8,143 bases of DNA, taken from NCBI GenBank assembly GCA_046545575.1, contig JBKGZM010000078.1, positions 1 to 8,143 on the forward strand. Reading direction: 5' to 3'. A model generated the notes under the pieces. That model was not told where the DNA came from, made no database searches, and was given only the letters and a program-made list of their open reading frames with translations. The position numbers and the translations under genes are program-made. This document shows positions 1 through 6,606 of this stretch, one piece after another. Position 1 is the stretch's first letter, and each line of letters opens with the position of its first letter. The stretch comes from JAGXOF01 sp046545575. Its GTDB lineage: Bacteria > Chloroflexota > Dehalococcoidia > SZUA-161 > SpSt-899.

Positions 1-18
1 GGTTTAAAGCGATATCAG

Positions 19-37
19 CCCCCGCCCTAGGCGGGGG
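19..37. repeat. GC-rich hairpin downstream of the mmgE/prpD-like gene
   Basis: A perfect 8-bp inverted repeat, CCCCCGCC at 19-26 and GGCGGGGG at 30-37, is separated by a 3-nt loop (CTA). It lies about 80 nt past the stop of the PrpD-like gene. Read on the minus strand it is followed by CTGATATCGC and has no T-run, so it is a poor intrinsic terminator by itself. It could protect the mRNA 3' end, act as a secondary barrier, or belong to a dispersed repeat. The rest of 1-115 shows no supported gene. Confidence 0.5.
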
Positions 38-93
38 ACGAAATACTACCATTCTGCAGGAGCGGAAATAGCACACCTCGCAAGCCGAAAAGG

Positions 94-110
94 GCAAATG
101 GGCCATTTGC
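94..110 (-). terminator. Weak candidate terminator of the operon
   Basis: The near-palindrome GCAAATGG (94-101) / CCATTTGC (103-110) begins about 5 nt after the TAG stop of the PrpD-like gene. In the minus-strand RNA the stem is followed by CCTTTTCGG, a short T-run that gives a weak intrinsic-terminator pattern. The stem is only moderately GC-rich and the T-run has four bases, so termination may be partial or helped by the stronger hairpin at 19-37. The position at the end of the last gene seen supports the call; the weak tail argues against it. Confidence 0.3.
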
Positions 111-115
111 GGTTG

Positions 116-1492
116 CTATTCTCTTACCAGCAAGCTGGTTAATTCCCTTACGTCGCCGAGTTCCTCCAGTGCACCGGCAATCTCCAATGCCTTTTCGGCG
201 TTTTCTGTGGAAACCGTCTGTGAGAAGGCTACATTATCCCGGTACTTCGCCTTTATCTCCTCGTCAGTTAACGGAGTCTCATAGAAATCGCCCGTTGGGA
301 AGTCCGTGTGAGCGGAAAATACCTCTCCGTCCGTCCTTTTGAGGCGAATCTCCGTTGTTAGTTTCTTTTCCGGCGGGATGCTCGGCTCGAGTCTTATTTT
401 ATCGATGAGCATGTTGACTTTCGGGTCACGGATGAATTCATCTGTAAAATACTTCGGCCTCACTTCCTTCCTGAGCAGTGCGGTCGCAACGGTATAGGTT
501 ATACTGAAGGCGGCGTTTACCTGGGGCGTCTCACCGATATAGAAAGGTTGCCCGACAAACCCATCACGTATTGCAGGAGTCAGATAAATAACGATTTCCT
601 CCACGTCCTCAGGTCTAATGTCATGCGCGCCAGCTATCTTCAAGGCGGAATCAACGGCTGAATGGTTAGCACGGCAGCAAGAATATGGTTTGATGACCCG
701 GTCGGAATAGAACCTCTTCCCGAGGTTTTTGGTAAGGTTCTCAGTATTGTAGTTACGGCAGTAGAGAGAAAAGAAACCATGGTCACCCAGTAATGGGTCC
801 TTAACCCCGGAGAATCCCTGACCGGCCAACTCCGCCGAGAATATGGCGTTTCGAGAGGCAAGGGCAATGGGCAACTTGAAGGTAAGTGTTTTGTCAAAGA
901 CGCCATCCATCGTACCAGCCATTTGATTGAGAGCGATGCCCAGCGCATTCAGCACTTGCTTTTCGTCCAGTCTCAAGAGCTTGCTGGCAATCGCAGTCGC
1001 ACCGAGCATATTAATAGTGCCCGTATTGTCCCATCCCAGGTCGAAGGAAAATCCTGAGGCCACTCCCAATCTCGAGGCGAGGTCGTCCCCTAATAACAGT
1101 GCGGTAAGAAGGTCCTTGCCACTGGCCCCTTGCCGTTCAGCTAAAGTCAGAGCGGTGGGAACCGTGGTCCCGCTTATATGAGCCGGGCTCGAAGCACCTT
1201 CCCCATCCGCTTCCACCGGTTCATAGTCGTAAGACCTGGTCATAAGGCTGTTTGTCATCGCGACATTGTGCGCTGGCCCTTTAACGCCGTGGACCAGGAC
1301 GGTGCTCTCCCCAACCCCTCCCCACTTCCTCACCAAATCCACCATCACGGGGCACCCGGGAGCATTGGCCCCGCCTATCAAGCAACCAACCGCATCCAGT
1401 ACCCGCCACTTTGCCCTTCTCACAGCCTCACTGTCAAGGGAGTCGAAGTCAGTGGCCACTATATTCTTCACTATTTGTTCGGTAGTACCCAT
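116..1492 (-). CDS. MmgE/PrpD family protein
   Basis: This 458-residue protein has the usual length of the MmgE/PrpD family, which includes 2-methylcitrate dehydratase, cis-aconitate decarboxylase and iminodisuccinate epimerase. It is probably cytoplasmic, with no signal peptide or membrane segment. Visible family landmarks are the helical N-terminus with a RAKWRVLDAVGCLIGG stretch (about 26-41), PAHISG with His105, GWDNTGT (153-159), a conserved Lys in TFKLPIA (about 206), and KPYSCCRANH (268-277). The C-terminal third fits the family's smaller alpha/beta domain. Asp155 stands where I recall decarboxylase members having His (GFH), which leans towards the PrpD-like branch, but I am not certain of this. 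The ATG has GGAGG 5 nt upstream. It is the last gene of the cluster, about 140 nt after the dehydrogenase. A role on the mutase product or a downstream hydroxy acid is inferred; the reaction cannot be fixed from sequence. Confidence 0.93.
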   Translation of the reverse strand: MGTTEQIVKNIVATDFDSLDSEAVRRAKWRVLDAVGCLIGGANAPGCPVMVDLVRKWGGVGESTVLVHGVKGPAHNVAMTNSLMTRSYDYEPVEADGEGASSPAHISGTTVPTALTLAERQGASGKDLLTALLLGDDLASRLGVASGFSFDLGWDNTGTINMLGATAIASKLLRLDEKQVLNALGIALNQMAGTMDGVFDKTLTFKLPIALASRNAIFSAELAGQGFSGVKDPLLGDHGFFSLYCRNYNTENLTKNLGKRFYSDRVIKPYSCCRANHSAVDSALKIAGAHDIRPEDVEEIVIYLTPAIRDGFVGQPFYIGETPQVNAAFSITYTVATALLRKEVRPKYFTDEFIRDPKVNMLIDKIRLEPSIPPEKKLTTEIRLKRTDGEVFSAHTDFPTGDFYETPLTDEEIKAKYRDNVAFSQTVSTENAEKALEIAGALEELGDVRELTSLLVRE

Positions 1493-1574
1493 GTCATCCT
1501 CCAGGTAGAAAGTCTGGAACTCTTATTGTTCTCGATTTTACACACTAGCCCTTGAATTCCCTTACCCGAAACTC

Positions 1575-1609
1575 CGTAGAGCGACGCGCCGCAGGCGCGT
1601 CGCTCTACG
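1575..1609. repeat. Perfect 16-bp hairpin, dispersed-repeat type
   Basis: CGTAGAGCGACGCGCC (1575-1590) and its exact reverse complement (1594-1609) flank a 3-nt loop, GCA. It lies in the 142-nt gap between the dehydrogenase stop and the PrpD-like start. No T-run follows on either strand, so it does not look like an intrinsic terminator. The GTAGAGCGACGC...GCGTCGCTCTAC layout resembles short hairpin repeats scattered through intergenic regions in many bacterial genomes, as I recall. In the mRNA it could pause or protect transcripts and set a boundary between the two genes. The remaining gap holds only a possible -10-like TAAAAT (minus strand, 1535-1540) without a convincing -35. Confidence 0.75.
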
Positions 1610-1634
1610 TTCCTAAAACGCTTAGGATGAGAAG

Positions 1635-2738
1635 TTACGGCTCAACCAAGACCTTAATGCTCTCGTGGACATCCAGCGCAGTGTCAAAGGCCTCCCTGGT
1701 CTTTTCCAGCGGGAAAATATGGGTCACGTGCTTTTCAGCCGTTATCTTCCCGGACTCCATGAGCTGAGCCGCCTCCAGCCAGCGCGGCACCCTGGGCCCC
1801 AGAGTCCCCCAACAAGTGTGAATGGTTAGCAGCTTGGGATCAAACCTCACAGGCGGACTCTCATAGCCCGTACCGGGACCTGTCCAGAACGACGTTCCTC
1901 CCCCCAAAGAGGGATCAAGGGTAAACGGGTGATAGTAATACGTCATCAACCATATAATCCCAGCATGGCATGCCGAGGCAATAGCCTGAGTAAGCCCATT
2001 TGGCCTCTTATCCGCCAGTATCACAACATCAGCGCCATATCCCCGGGTTTCCTTCATAACTGCCCTGACAGGGTCCTCGTTGAGGCTGTCGATTACTAAA
2101 TCAGCACCAGCTTCCTCCGACGCCTTAAGCCGCTTCTGTGAGATGTCAGTGGTAATGACCTTGCGGACACCTCGTTCCTTTAGCTTGGCTGTTGCAGCGA
2201 GGCCAACTATATCCTGTCCCACCACAAGCGTTACCTCATCGACCCTGGGCTTTCTCGCTGCTCCTACTCCCAATCCCACCGGCTCCACCATGGCAAGGTC
2301 GCGATCCGTTAACGTATCCGGCATCTTCGCAGCTGTCTCGGTGGTAAGAAACGGAATCCAAAAATATTCAGCAAAAGCACCATGCAGAGCAAGCTGTAGC
2401 AGGCCTGACTTCCAGTTGATACATCTCCAGTAATCCCCCAGCCGGCACGATTCACACGTAAAGCAGGGCTTGAAAACGGCGTTCTGATATATCCTCTCTC
2501 CGATTTCAAATCCCTCAACATCCTCGCCAAGCTCAACAATCTCACCACACCACTCATGGCCACGAGCTTTTCCTATCTCTTGTGGTCTGAACCCCCGCTT
2601 TTGCCAGGCCGCACCATCCATGATCTCACACACCCCAGTCGACTTGACTTTCAACACAGCACCCAAACGCCCGGGCTTGGGCTTTTCGATCTCTTCAAGC
2701 CTGATATCTCCCGGTCCATAATAAATCGCTGCTCTCAT
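1635..2738 (-). CDS. Zinc-dependent medium-chain alcohol dehydrogenase family protein
   Basis: The 367-residue protein is a member of the medium-chain (MDR) zinc dehydrogenase family, like threonine, sorbitol or butanediol dehydrogenases, which oxidise a secondary alcohol with NAD(P). The structural zinc site is complete: Cys92, Cys95, Cys98, Cys106. Likely catalytic zinc ligands are Cys37, His61-Glu62 (GHE) and Glu152 (VEP). The Rossmann segment is at about 170-200, with Asp198 at the end of strand 2, which favours NAD over NADP. Its glycine motif reads GQDIVG (174-179): the usual middle Gly is Asp176. The catalytic Cys context is GVCEIMD instead of the common GICGSD. The start is taken as the ATG at 2738, since MRAAIYYGP is a typical family N-terminus and a strong Shine-Dalgarno precedes it. 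A TTG 12 codons upstream (2774) is in frame but less likely. It follows the mutase large subunit by 47 nt. The substrate is unknown, presumably an intermediate of the mutase pathway. Confidence 0.9.
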   Translation of the reverse strand: MRAAIYYGPGDIRLEEIEKPKPGRLGAVLKVKSTGVCEIMDGAAWQKRGFRPQEIGKARGHEWCGEIVELGEDVEGFEIGERIYQNAVFKPCFTCESCRLGDYWRCINWKSGLLQLALHGAFAEYFWIPFLTTETAAKMPDTLTDRDLAMVEPVGLGVGAARKPRVDEVTLVVGQDIVGLAATAKLKERGVRKVITTDISQKRLKASEEAGADLVIDSLNEDPVRAVMKETRGYGADVVILADKRPNGLTQAIASACHAGIIWLMTYYYHPFTLDPSLGGGTSFWTGPGTGYESPPVRFDPKLLTIHTCWGTLGPRVPRWLEAAQLMESGKITAEKHVTHIFPLEKTREAFDTALDVHESIKVLVEP

Positions 2739-2749
2739 CTCTCTTATAT

Positions 2750-2760
2750 CCTCCTTCCTT
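2750..2760 (-). promoter_or_regulatory. Ribosome binding site of the dehydrogenase gene
   Basis: Minus-strand AAGGAAGGAGG ends 11 nt before the ATG at 2738. Because it lies downstream of the alternative TTG start at 2774, it supports the shorter protein beginning MRAAIYYGP. The spacing is slightly long but acceptable. Confidence 0.7.
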
Positions 2761-2785
2761 GGTTCACTTTGCAAGATATCTCAAG

Positions 2786-4228
2786 CTACTGTACCAGATA
2801 ACCCTTGCTTACAGCCAACAGGTCTCTGGCAACTGTTTCATAGCTAATCTTCTGCCCCTGTCTCTTTTCCCTTTCAGCTATTTTCGCTCTGTGGTAATTC
2901 ACTACTTCATCTGTAAAGGGCAGATTGCCGGTATTAAGATATCGTATTGCCCCTTCGGCATCTTTTATGCCCATTACCTTGCCAGCAGCAGCGCGATTGG
3001 CCGCAAAGGGATTGTCAAGAACGCCTGCTTCAACAGCCTTACTTGCCCCTACCAAGACATCACCGTCTCCAAACTCCAGCACCTTGTCGAGGATACACCG
3101 GACTTCCTGCTCTTGCATCTTGGATTCCGATTGCAGTTCTTCTTTATCGACCTCGATCTTCTGCGTTTGCAGGAAGTTCTGCATTACCTTGGCAGTCTTG
3201 AAAGTACTCGCAACATCCTCTTTAGTCGGAATAGCTTTTGCTTCCGCCACTGTTCTGATATCGCTAACCTGTGCACCAATCAATTTGGCCATAAGGGTAT
3301 TCATAAATATCACCGCAAAACTTGGCCCCACCTCTAATGGATAGTGCATCAAATTGAAACTCACACTGGGAAAAAGCTCCACGTCCTTATAACCGAGCCT
3401 CTTAAGGTACTCATCAAGCAGCCTGGTGCGCACATTCCCAGTAGCCACATCCTGGACTAAATTGCCGTGAGCTCCGCACAGGATGTACATATTCTTAACG
3501 CCTTGCTCTGCCTGCAACAGGCTCGATACTATCGCTGTGGCAGTCTGCAAGCTGGGGGGAATGCCCGCTGCATAAAATCCCTGAGTTCCAGAGCACATCG
3601 GAACACCGTGTTCTGTATAATACCCCAGTAACCTGCACACATATTGATGGGTACTAATGGCTGTTTCTAGAGGCACCTTGCTATGATGCTGCCAGAAATC
3701 CATGAAAACGTCGGGGGCGGTGGAACTGCACCCTCCAGCGAGAAGCACCTCATCACACAGCCTCGCATCAGCAGCTCCGTAGCGTGGTTGAACGGGACAA
3801 TTGACCGACTCAACGAGCTTCCTGATTCCGGAAACACCATGGTTTACCACAGCTAACCCGTTAAGCATCGATTCGCCCCTTCTCACGCTCTCATCCAATC
3901 CTCGCTGAGCAGCCTCATAATCCTTTTGCCTCGTGAGACTGTCCGGAGAAAGCCCCACCAGGTCAGCCTGGCCCTCCTTCTCCACATACTGTATAAGTTC
4001 CATTTGCTCCTCAACAGTCGCCTTCCCCATACCAGTGGAGGCATATATCTCATTATGCTCTTTTGCATATCTTAATTTATTCACAAAATTCTTTTCGGGT
4101 GGCAAGCTTTTGTGATACTCAATGGCCTCGTTAAGATCGATATCCTTCCCCGTGGGCCATTGTGACAGTACCTCTTCTTCCCTTTGCTTGAAAAACTCGT
4201 CCTCGGTTAATTTCTTGTTTCTGATCAC
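2786..4228 (-). CDS. B12-dependent mutase large subunit, glutamate mutase epsilon-like
   Basis: The 480-residue protein matches the length and full layout of glutamate mutase epsilon subunit (GlmE/MutE, about 483 residues), the TIM-barrel catalytic half of an adenosylcobalamin radical mutase. Shared landmarks are FFKQREEEVLSQWPTGKD near the start, TRQ at 99-101, NCPVQPRYG (about 143-151), AEQGVKN (about 240-246), AIPTKE (about 331-336), CILDK...GDGD (about 379-393) and a GNLPFTDEV end segment. Against remembered C. cochlearium GlmE, Arg100, Arg149, Glu330 (here Glu329) and the Lys326 position (here Arg325) are kept. Arg66, Glu171, Tyr177 and Tyr181 are Gly, Ala, Asp and His. The fold and cofactor use are well supported; glutamate as substrate is doubtful. 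It starts with GTG abutting the small-subunit stop, so co-translation is likely. No MutL/GlmL gene separates them. The cluster suggests a TRAP-imported acid, or a derivative, as substrate. Confidence 0.9.
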   Translation of the reverse strand: MIRNKKLTEDEFFKQREEEVLSQWPTGKDIDLNEAIEYHKSLPPEKNFVNKLRYAKEHNEIYASTGMGKATVEEQMELIQYVEKEGQADLVGLSPDSLTRQKDYEAAQRGLDESVRRGESMLNGLAVVNHGVSGIRKLVESVNCPVQPRYGAADARLCDEVLLAGGCSSTAPDVFMDFWQHHSKVPLETAISTHQYVCRLLGYYTEHGVPMCSGTQGFYAAGIPPSLQTATAIVSSLLQAEQGVKNMYILCGAHGNLVQDVATGNVRTRLLDEYLKRLGYKDVELFPSVSFNLMHYPLEVGPSFAVIFMNTLMAKLIGAQVSDIRTVAEAKAIPTKEDVASTFKTAKVMQNFLQTQKIEVDKEELQSESKMQEQEVRCILDKVLEFGDGDVLVGASKAVEAGVLDNPFAANRAAAGKVMGIKDAEGAIRYLNTGNLPFTDEVVNYHRAKIAEREKRQGQKISYETVARDLLAVSKGYLVQ

Positions 4229-4663
4229 TTATTTCCTCCTTCGAAGCGAAATATCCGTTTTTAGATCCTCGACTGCTGTTGCAGGTAAAGTTCCAGGGGG
4301 ATACACCCTGTCAAATCCCAGTTCCTTGAATTTGCTTTCTACCTCTTCCCAGGGCTTTTCAGCAAGAAGCAAAGAACCCCCAATATATAGAATAATATCG
4401 CTGAGACCAGCTTCAACACACTTATCTCTAAAAGACTGAACCAGGCTTTCCGCATGACCGCTAAAAGACGAAATCAAAATGGCGTCCGCATTCGTTTCAA
4501 TAGCGGCGTTTATAAACTCTTCCTGAGAGACCTGCGCTCCCAGAGAATGGACTTCGAATCCCTCATCACGAAATGCATTTTCCAAAATCCTGATGCCCAC
4601 AACATGGACATCTTCACCAATCACCCCTATCACTATCGTCCCCTTTGATCCATTATTACTCAT
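4229..4663 (-). CDS. B12-binding mutase small subunit, glutamate mutase sigma-like
   Basis: About 144 residues, close to GlmS/MutS (137). It is a Rossmann-like cobalamin-binding domain that holds the cofactor base-off/His-on for the large subunit. The signature DxHxxG is EDVHVVG with Asp18 and His20, His20 being the predicted lower cobalt ligand. SSF (65-67) stands where the family has SxL, and the dimethylbenzimidazole-pocket GG is at 95-96 (YIGGS). FINAAIET and GFDRVYPPGT are nearly identical to C. cochlearium GlmS as I remember it. Two ATGs are close together (4669 and 4663). AAGGAG touches the first and is 6 nt from the second, so MSNNGSKG is the preferred start. The basic end RRRK is encoded by codons that also form the Shine-Dalgarno of the next gene. 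It lies 71 nt or more after dctM. Confidence 0.93.
   Translation of the reverse strand: MSNNGSKGTIVIGVIGEDVHVVGIRILENAFRDEGFEVHSLGAQVSQEEFINAAIETNADAILISSFSGHAESLVQSFRDKCVEAGLSDIILYIGGSLLLAEKPWEEVESKFKELGFDRVYPPGTLPATAVEDLKTDISLRRRK
4235..4241 (-). promoter_or_regulatory. Ribosome binding site of the mutase large subunit inside the small-subunit gene
   Basis: AAGGAGG on the minus strand lies within the Arg and Lys codons ending the small-subunit gene, 6 nt before the GTG at 4228. The TAA stop and GTG start are directly adjacent. This supports the GTG as the true start and predicts translational coupling, giving matched amounts of the two subunits. Confidence 0.85.
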
Positions 4664-4669
4664 TGTCAT

Positions 4670-4675
4670 CTCCTT
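4670..4675 (-). promoter_or_regulatory. Ribosome binding site of the mutase small subunit
   Basis: AAGGAG directly abuts the ATG at 4669, leaving no spacer, but is 6 nt from the ATG at 4663. Ribosome spacing therefore favours 4663 as the start. The 71-nt gap to dctM contains another AGGAGG just after the dctM stop that is not followed by a usable start codon. Confidence 0.7.
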
Positions 4676-4740
4676 TCTCTTGGTTATCTGCTATCTCGGC
4701 TATATCTTGGTTCGTAAACGCTACAAAGTCTCCCTCCTGA

Positions 4741-6039
4741 CTAAGTGATACCTGGCAAGAACAATGCGATTTGCGGGAAGACCACCACCATAATCAGGCC
4801 TATCACCATAGCAATAAGATAGGGTACCACGCCACGAAATATAACGTGCATGGGCACATCCTTAGCGACTCCATTAATAATATACACATTCAGTCCTATC
4901 GGCGGAGTGATCAGTCCCATTTCTATCATCATGACTGTAATGATCCCAAACCATATAGGGTCAAACCCCAACGCGGAAATTAAAGGGAAGAAAATGGGCA
5001 CCGTAAGCACAATCATCGCTATAGCATCCATGACACAAGCCAAAACCAGCCAGGTCAAAAGGACCATTGCAAGGATACCAGTAGGAGGCAAAGGAAGCTG
5101 ACCAACTAGTTCTCCCAGACGAAATGGAAGTGTACTCAAAGCCAGGAAGCGGGTGAAAACCATCGCTCCAACAAGGATAATAAGGATCATGGCCGCCATT
5201 CGAGTTGCCTGTTTTACAGCATGGCTAAGTTTCTCTAAATTAAGATTACGCTTGACCAGGCCGATCACCAGAACACCAATAGCCCCTACTCCCCCAGCCT
5301 CAGTCGGAGTAAAGTAACCTGCAATAAGGCCTCCGATCACCAAAATAAACAAAACCGCAACTTCCCCAAATCCCGAAAGCGATGCCAGCTTTTCCCGCAG
5401 GCTCGATGGCGGGGCCGAAGAAGCTGCCCCCGGCTTTAGCTTCACCACCACATAGACCGTGGCTACAAACAGGATGACAAGTACCACGCCAGGCAATATA
5501 CCTGCGATAAAAAGATCCCCTATAGACTGTTCAGTAAGGATCCCGTAGAGTATTAAACCAGCGCTGGGAGGTATAAGGATGCCCAGGGTCCCACCAGCAG
5601 CAACGGACCCCGTAGCTAGTGAATCATCGTATCCATATTTCTTCATCTCAGGTAAGGCAATGCCCCCCATCGTAGCTGCTGTTGCTGGGCTGGAACCGGT
5701 CACCGCTGCAAAAGCTCCACATGCAACCACAGTGGCCATGGCCAAACCGCCACGCAAATGGCCCAGCCATTTGAATGCAGCTCGATAAGCCGCGCCACTT
5801 ATTCCGGCGTTGAAAGCCAGCTCGCCCATGAGTATAAAAAGGGCAACTACGGCCATATCATAGCTATGAATAGTGCCAAAAACCTGGGAACCTATGTTTC
5901 CAAGTGCGGTCTCAATCGAGGTCAAATATGCGATCCCGGCAAATCCAACCAGGGCCATCGCAAACCCGATGGGCAAGTGCAAAAAAATTAGCAAAAGAAG
6001 GACAGCAAATCCAAGCAACCCAACGATGATCGGACTCAT
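4741..6039 (-). CDS. dctM: TRAP transporter large permease subunit DctM
   Basis: The 432-residue protein has the length and all-helical, strongly hydrophobic make-up of DctM, the ion-coupled translocation subunit of tripartite ATP-independent periplasmic transporters, with about 12 membrane spans. Family signatures are clear: TGSSPATAATMG (about 114-125), LPEMKKYGYDDSLATGSVAAGGTLGILIPPS (about 129-159; a re-entrant hairpin region) and the C-terminal GLITPPIGLNVYIINGVAK, a pseudo-repeat of the first. Its ATG overlaps the dctQ stop by 4 nt (ATGA), with GGAG 7-8 nt upstream inside dctQ, so the two membrane subunits are translationally coupled. TRAP systems usually carry carboxylates using a sodium gradient; that substrate class fits the downstream mutase but is not proven by DctM itself. 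Confidence 0.97.
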   Translation of the reverse strand: MSPIIVGLLGFAVLLLLIFLHLPIGFAMALVGFAGIAYLTSIETALGNIGSQVFGTIHSYDMAVVALFILMGELAFNAGISGAAYRAAFKWLGHLRGGLAMATVVACGAFAAVTGSSPATAATMGGIALPEMKKYGYDDSLATGSVAAGGTLGILIPPSAGLILYGILTEQSIGDLFIAGILPGVVLVILFVATVYVVVKLKPGAASSAPPSSLREKLASLSGFGEVAVLFILVIGGLIAGYFTPTEAGGVGAIGVLVIGLVKRNLNLEKLSHAVKQATRMAAMILIILVGAMVFTRFLALSTLPFRLGELVGQLPLPPTGILAMVLLTWLVLACVMDAIAMIVLTVPIFFPLISALGFDPIWFGIITVMMIEMGLITPPIGLNVYIINGVAKDVPMHVIFRGVVPYLIAMVIGLIMVVVFPQIALFLPGIT

Positions 6040-6542
6040 GCCCGTGCTCCTCTCAATTTAAACAAATTCATCAGGAGCGCCAGCACGAGCGTTACACACC
6101 CAAAAGCCACGGCGAATTTCAATGTATAAACCGGGAACCCCAAAACAAAAGTGGACTCTTCCATCACATACGCCTCCCGCCCATCTACAATGAGTCGCCA
6201 GGCTATTATCGAGAAAATCCCCATACCGAGCAGGTGATTGATAATTTCCATAACCGTCTGTACCCGCCCTGGGAACTTTGAAAAAAACAGCTCTATAGAA
6301 ACATGCTCCCGCCCCAGAGTAGTAGAAACTATGCCAAAGGAAATCACAATTGCAAATCCGTATGAAACCGCTTCATGAGTACCTACAATAGGAGAGCCAA
6401 AAAGTCGGCCCACTATGTTGGCACCCAGTAAAAACGCTAACAGCAGCAGAAGCCAGCCCGACACATGGTTCAGTGTCGAAGCCACTCTGAATATAATTCC
6501 CCCGATTTTAGTACTTAATAGTGCGTGCTTTAATGACGCCAT
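6036..6542 (-). CDS. dctQ: TRAP transporter small permease subunit DctQ
   Basis: This 168-residue protein has four predicted membrane helices, at about 21-45, 58-78, 100-120 and 140-162. It also has the family segment LGREHVSIELFFSKFP, typical of DctQ, the small membrane partner that binds DctM. It starts at an ATG that has no close Shine-Dalgarno; the nearest good one (AAGGAGG, 6571-6577) is 28 nt upstream and embedded in overlapping hairpins, described separately. It overlaps dctM by 4 nt. The order dctP-dctQ-dctM is standard for these operons. The weak local start context suggests that the membrane subunits are made at lower or regulated levels relative to the binding protein. Confidence 0.95.
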   Translation of the reverse strand: MASLKHALLSTKIGGIIFRVASTLNHVSGWLLLLLAFLLGANIVGRLFGSPIVGTHEAVSYGFAIVISFGIVSTTLGREHVSIELFFSKFPGRVQTVMEIINHLLGMGIFSIIAWRLIVDGREAYVMEESTFVLGFPVYTLKFAVAFGCVTLVLALLMNLFKLRGARA

Positions 6543-6550
6543 TCTTAGTC

Positions 6551-6568
6551 ACCCACTCAAGGGTGGGT
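6551..6568 (-). promoter_or_regulatory. Small hairpin bridging the dctQ Shine-Dalgarno to its start codon
   Basis: In the minus-strand RNA, ACCCAC (6568-6563) pairs with GTGGGT (6556-6551) around a 6-nt loop. If it folds, the 28-nt distance from AAGGAGG (6577-6571) to the dctQ ATG shrinks to an effective 10 nt, near the functional optimum. It shares bases 6564-6568 with the larger hairpin, so the two cannot form together. A structural bridge of this kind between ribosome site and start codon is known in principle from phage T4 gene 38; its role here is inferred. Confidence 0.45.
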
Positions 6569-6605
6569 TGCCTCCTTCTTTACTAGCAATCAAGGAGGCA
6601 ACCCA
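6564..6605 (-). promoter_or_regulatory. Large hairpin sequestering the dctQ Shine-Dalgarno
   Basis: A perfect 14-bp inverted repeat, 6564-6577 with 6592-6605, has a 14-nt loop and fills most of the dctP-dctQ gap. On the minus strand its 3' arm contains AAGGAGG (6577-6571), the only strong ribosome site before dctQ, and would hide it. No T-run follows, so it is not a typical terminator. It may instead limit dctQM translation or protect the 3' end of dctP mRNA, a common way of making more binding protein than permease. A 7-codon mini-ORF runs through the 5' arm. Confidence 0.6.
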
Positions 6606-6606
6606 T
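6583..6606 (-). CDS. Possible 7-codon leader peptide upstream of dctQ
   Basis: ATG at 6606 begins MGCLLDC and stops at TAG (6585-6583). It is preceded by GAGAGGAAGGA, with GAGG about 5 nt from the ATG. It lies between dctP and dctQ, and codons 1-5 lie on the 5' arm of the large hairpin. A translating ribosome would open that arm and free the dctQ Shine-Dalgarno, as in translational attenuation. The peptide has no recognisable homology and could be chance; the fit of ribosome site, short length and hairpin position is what makes it worth listing. Confidence 0.25.
   Translation of the reverse strand: MGCLLDC

Noticed and set aside
1..52. Minus-strand ATG at 52 with an open frame to the window edge (starts MVVFRPPPRAG)
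   Set aside because: Only 17 codons, no Shine-Dalgarno, and it runs through the GC-rich hairpin at 19-37; non-coding is more likely.
1178..1555. 125-codon open frame on the plus strand
   Set aside because: It is antisense to the N-terminal part of the PrpD-like gene, with a His/Pro/Ser-rich translation typical of shadow frames.
1493..1574. Promoter for the PrpD-like gene with -10-like TAAAAT at 1535-1540
   Set aside because: No acceptable -35 at 16-18 nt was found, so it is mentioned only as a possibility and not called.
1575..1609. Intrinsic terminator after the dehydrogenase gene
   Set aside because: The stem is strong but no T-run follows on either strand, so only a repeat or RNA hairpin is called.
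2759..3337. 192-codon open frame on the plus strand
   Set aside because: It lies wholly against the well-supported mutase large subunit, its translation resembles no family, and there is no sensible ribosome site; it is an antisense shadow.
2786..4663. Straight annotation as glutamate mutase (glmS/glmE) for glutamate fermentation
   Set aside because: Key substrate residues differ and no methylaspartate ammonia-lyase is present; gene symbols are withheld.
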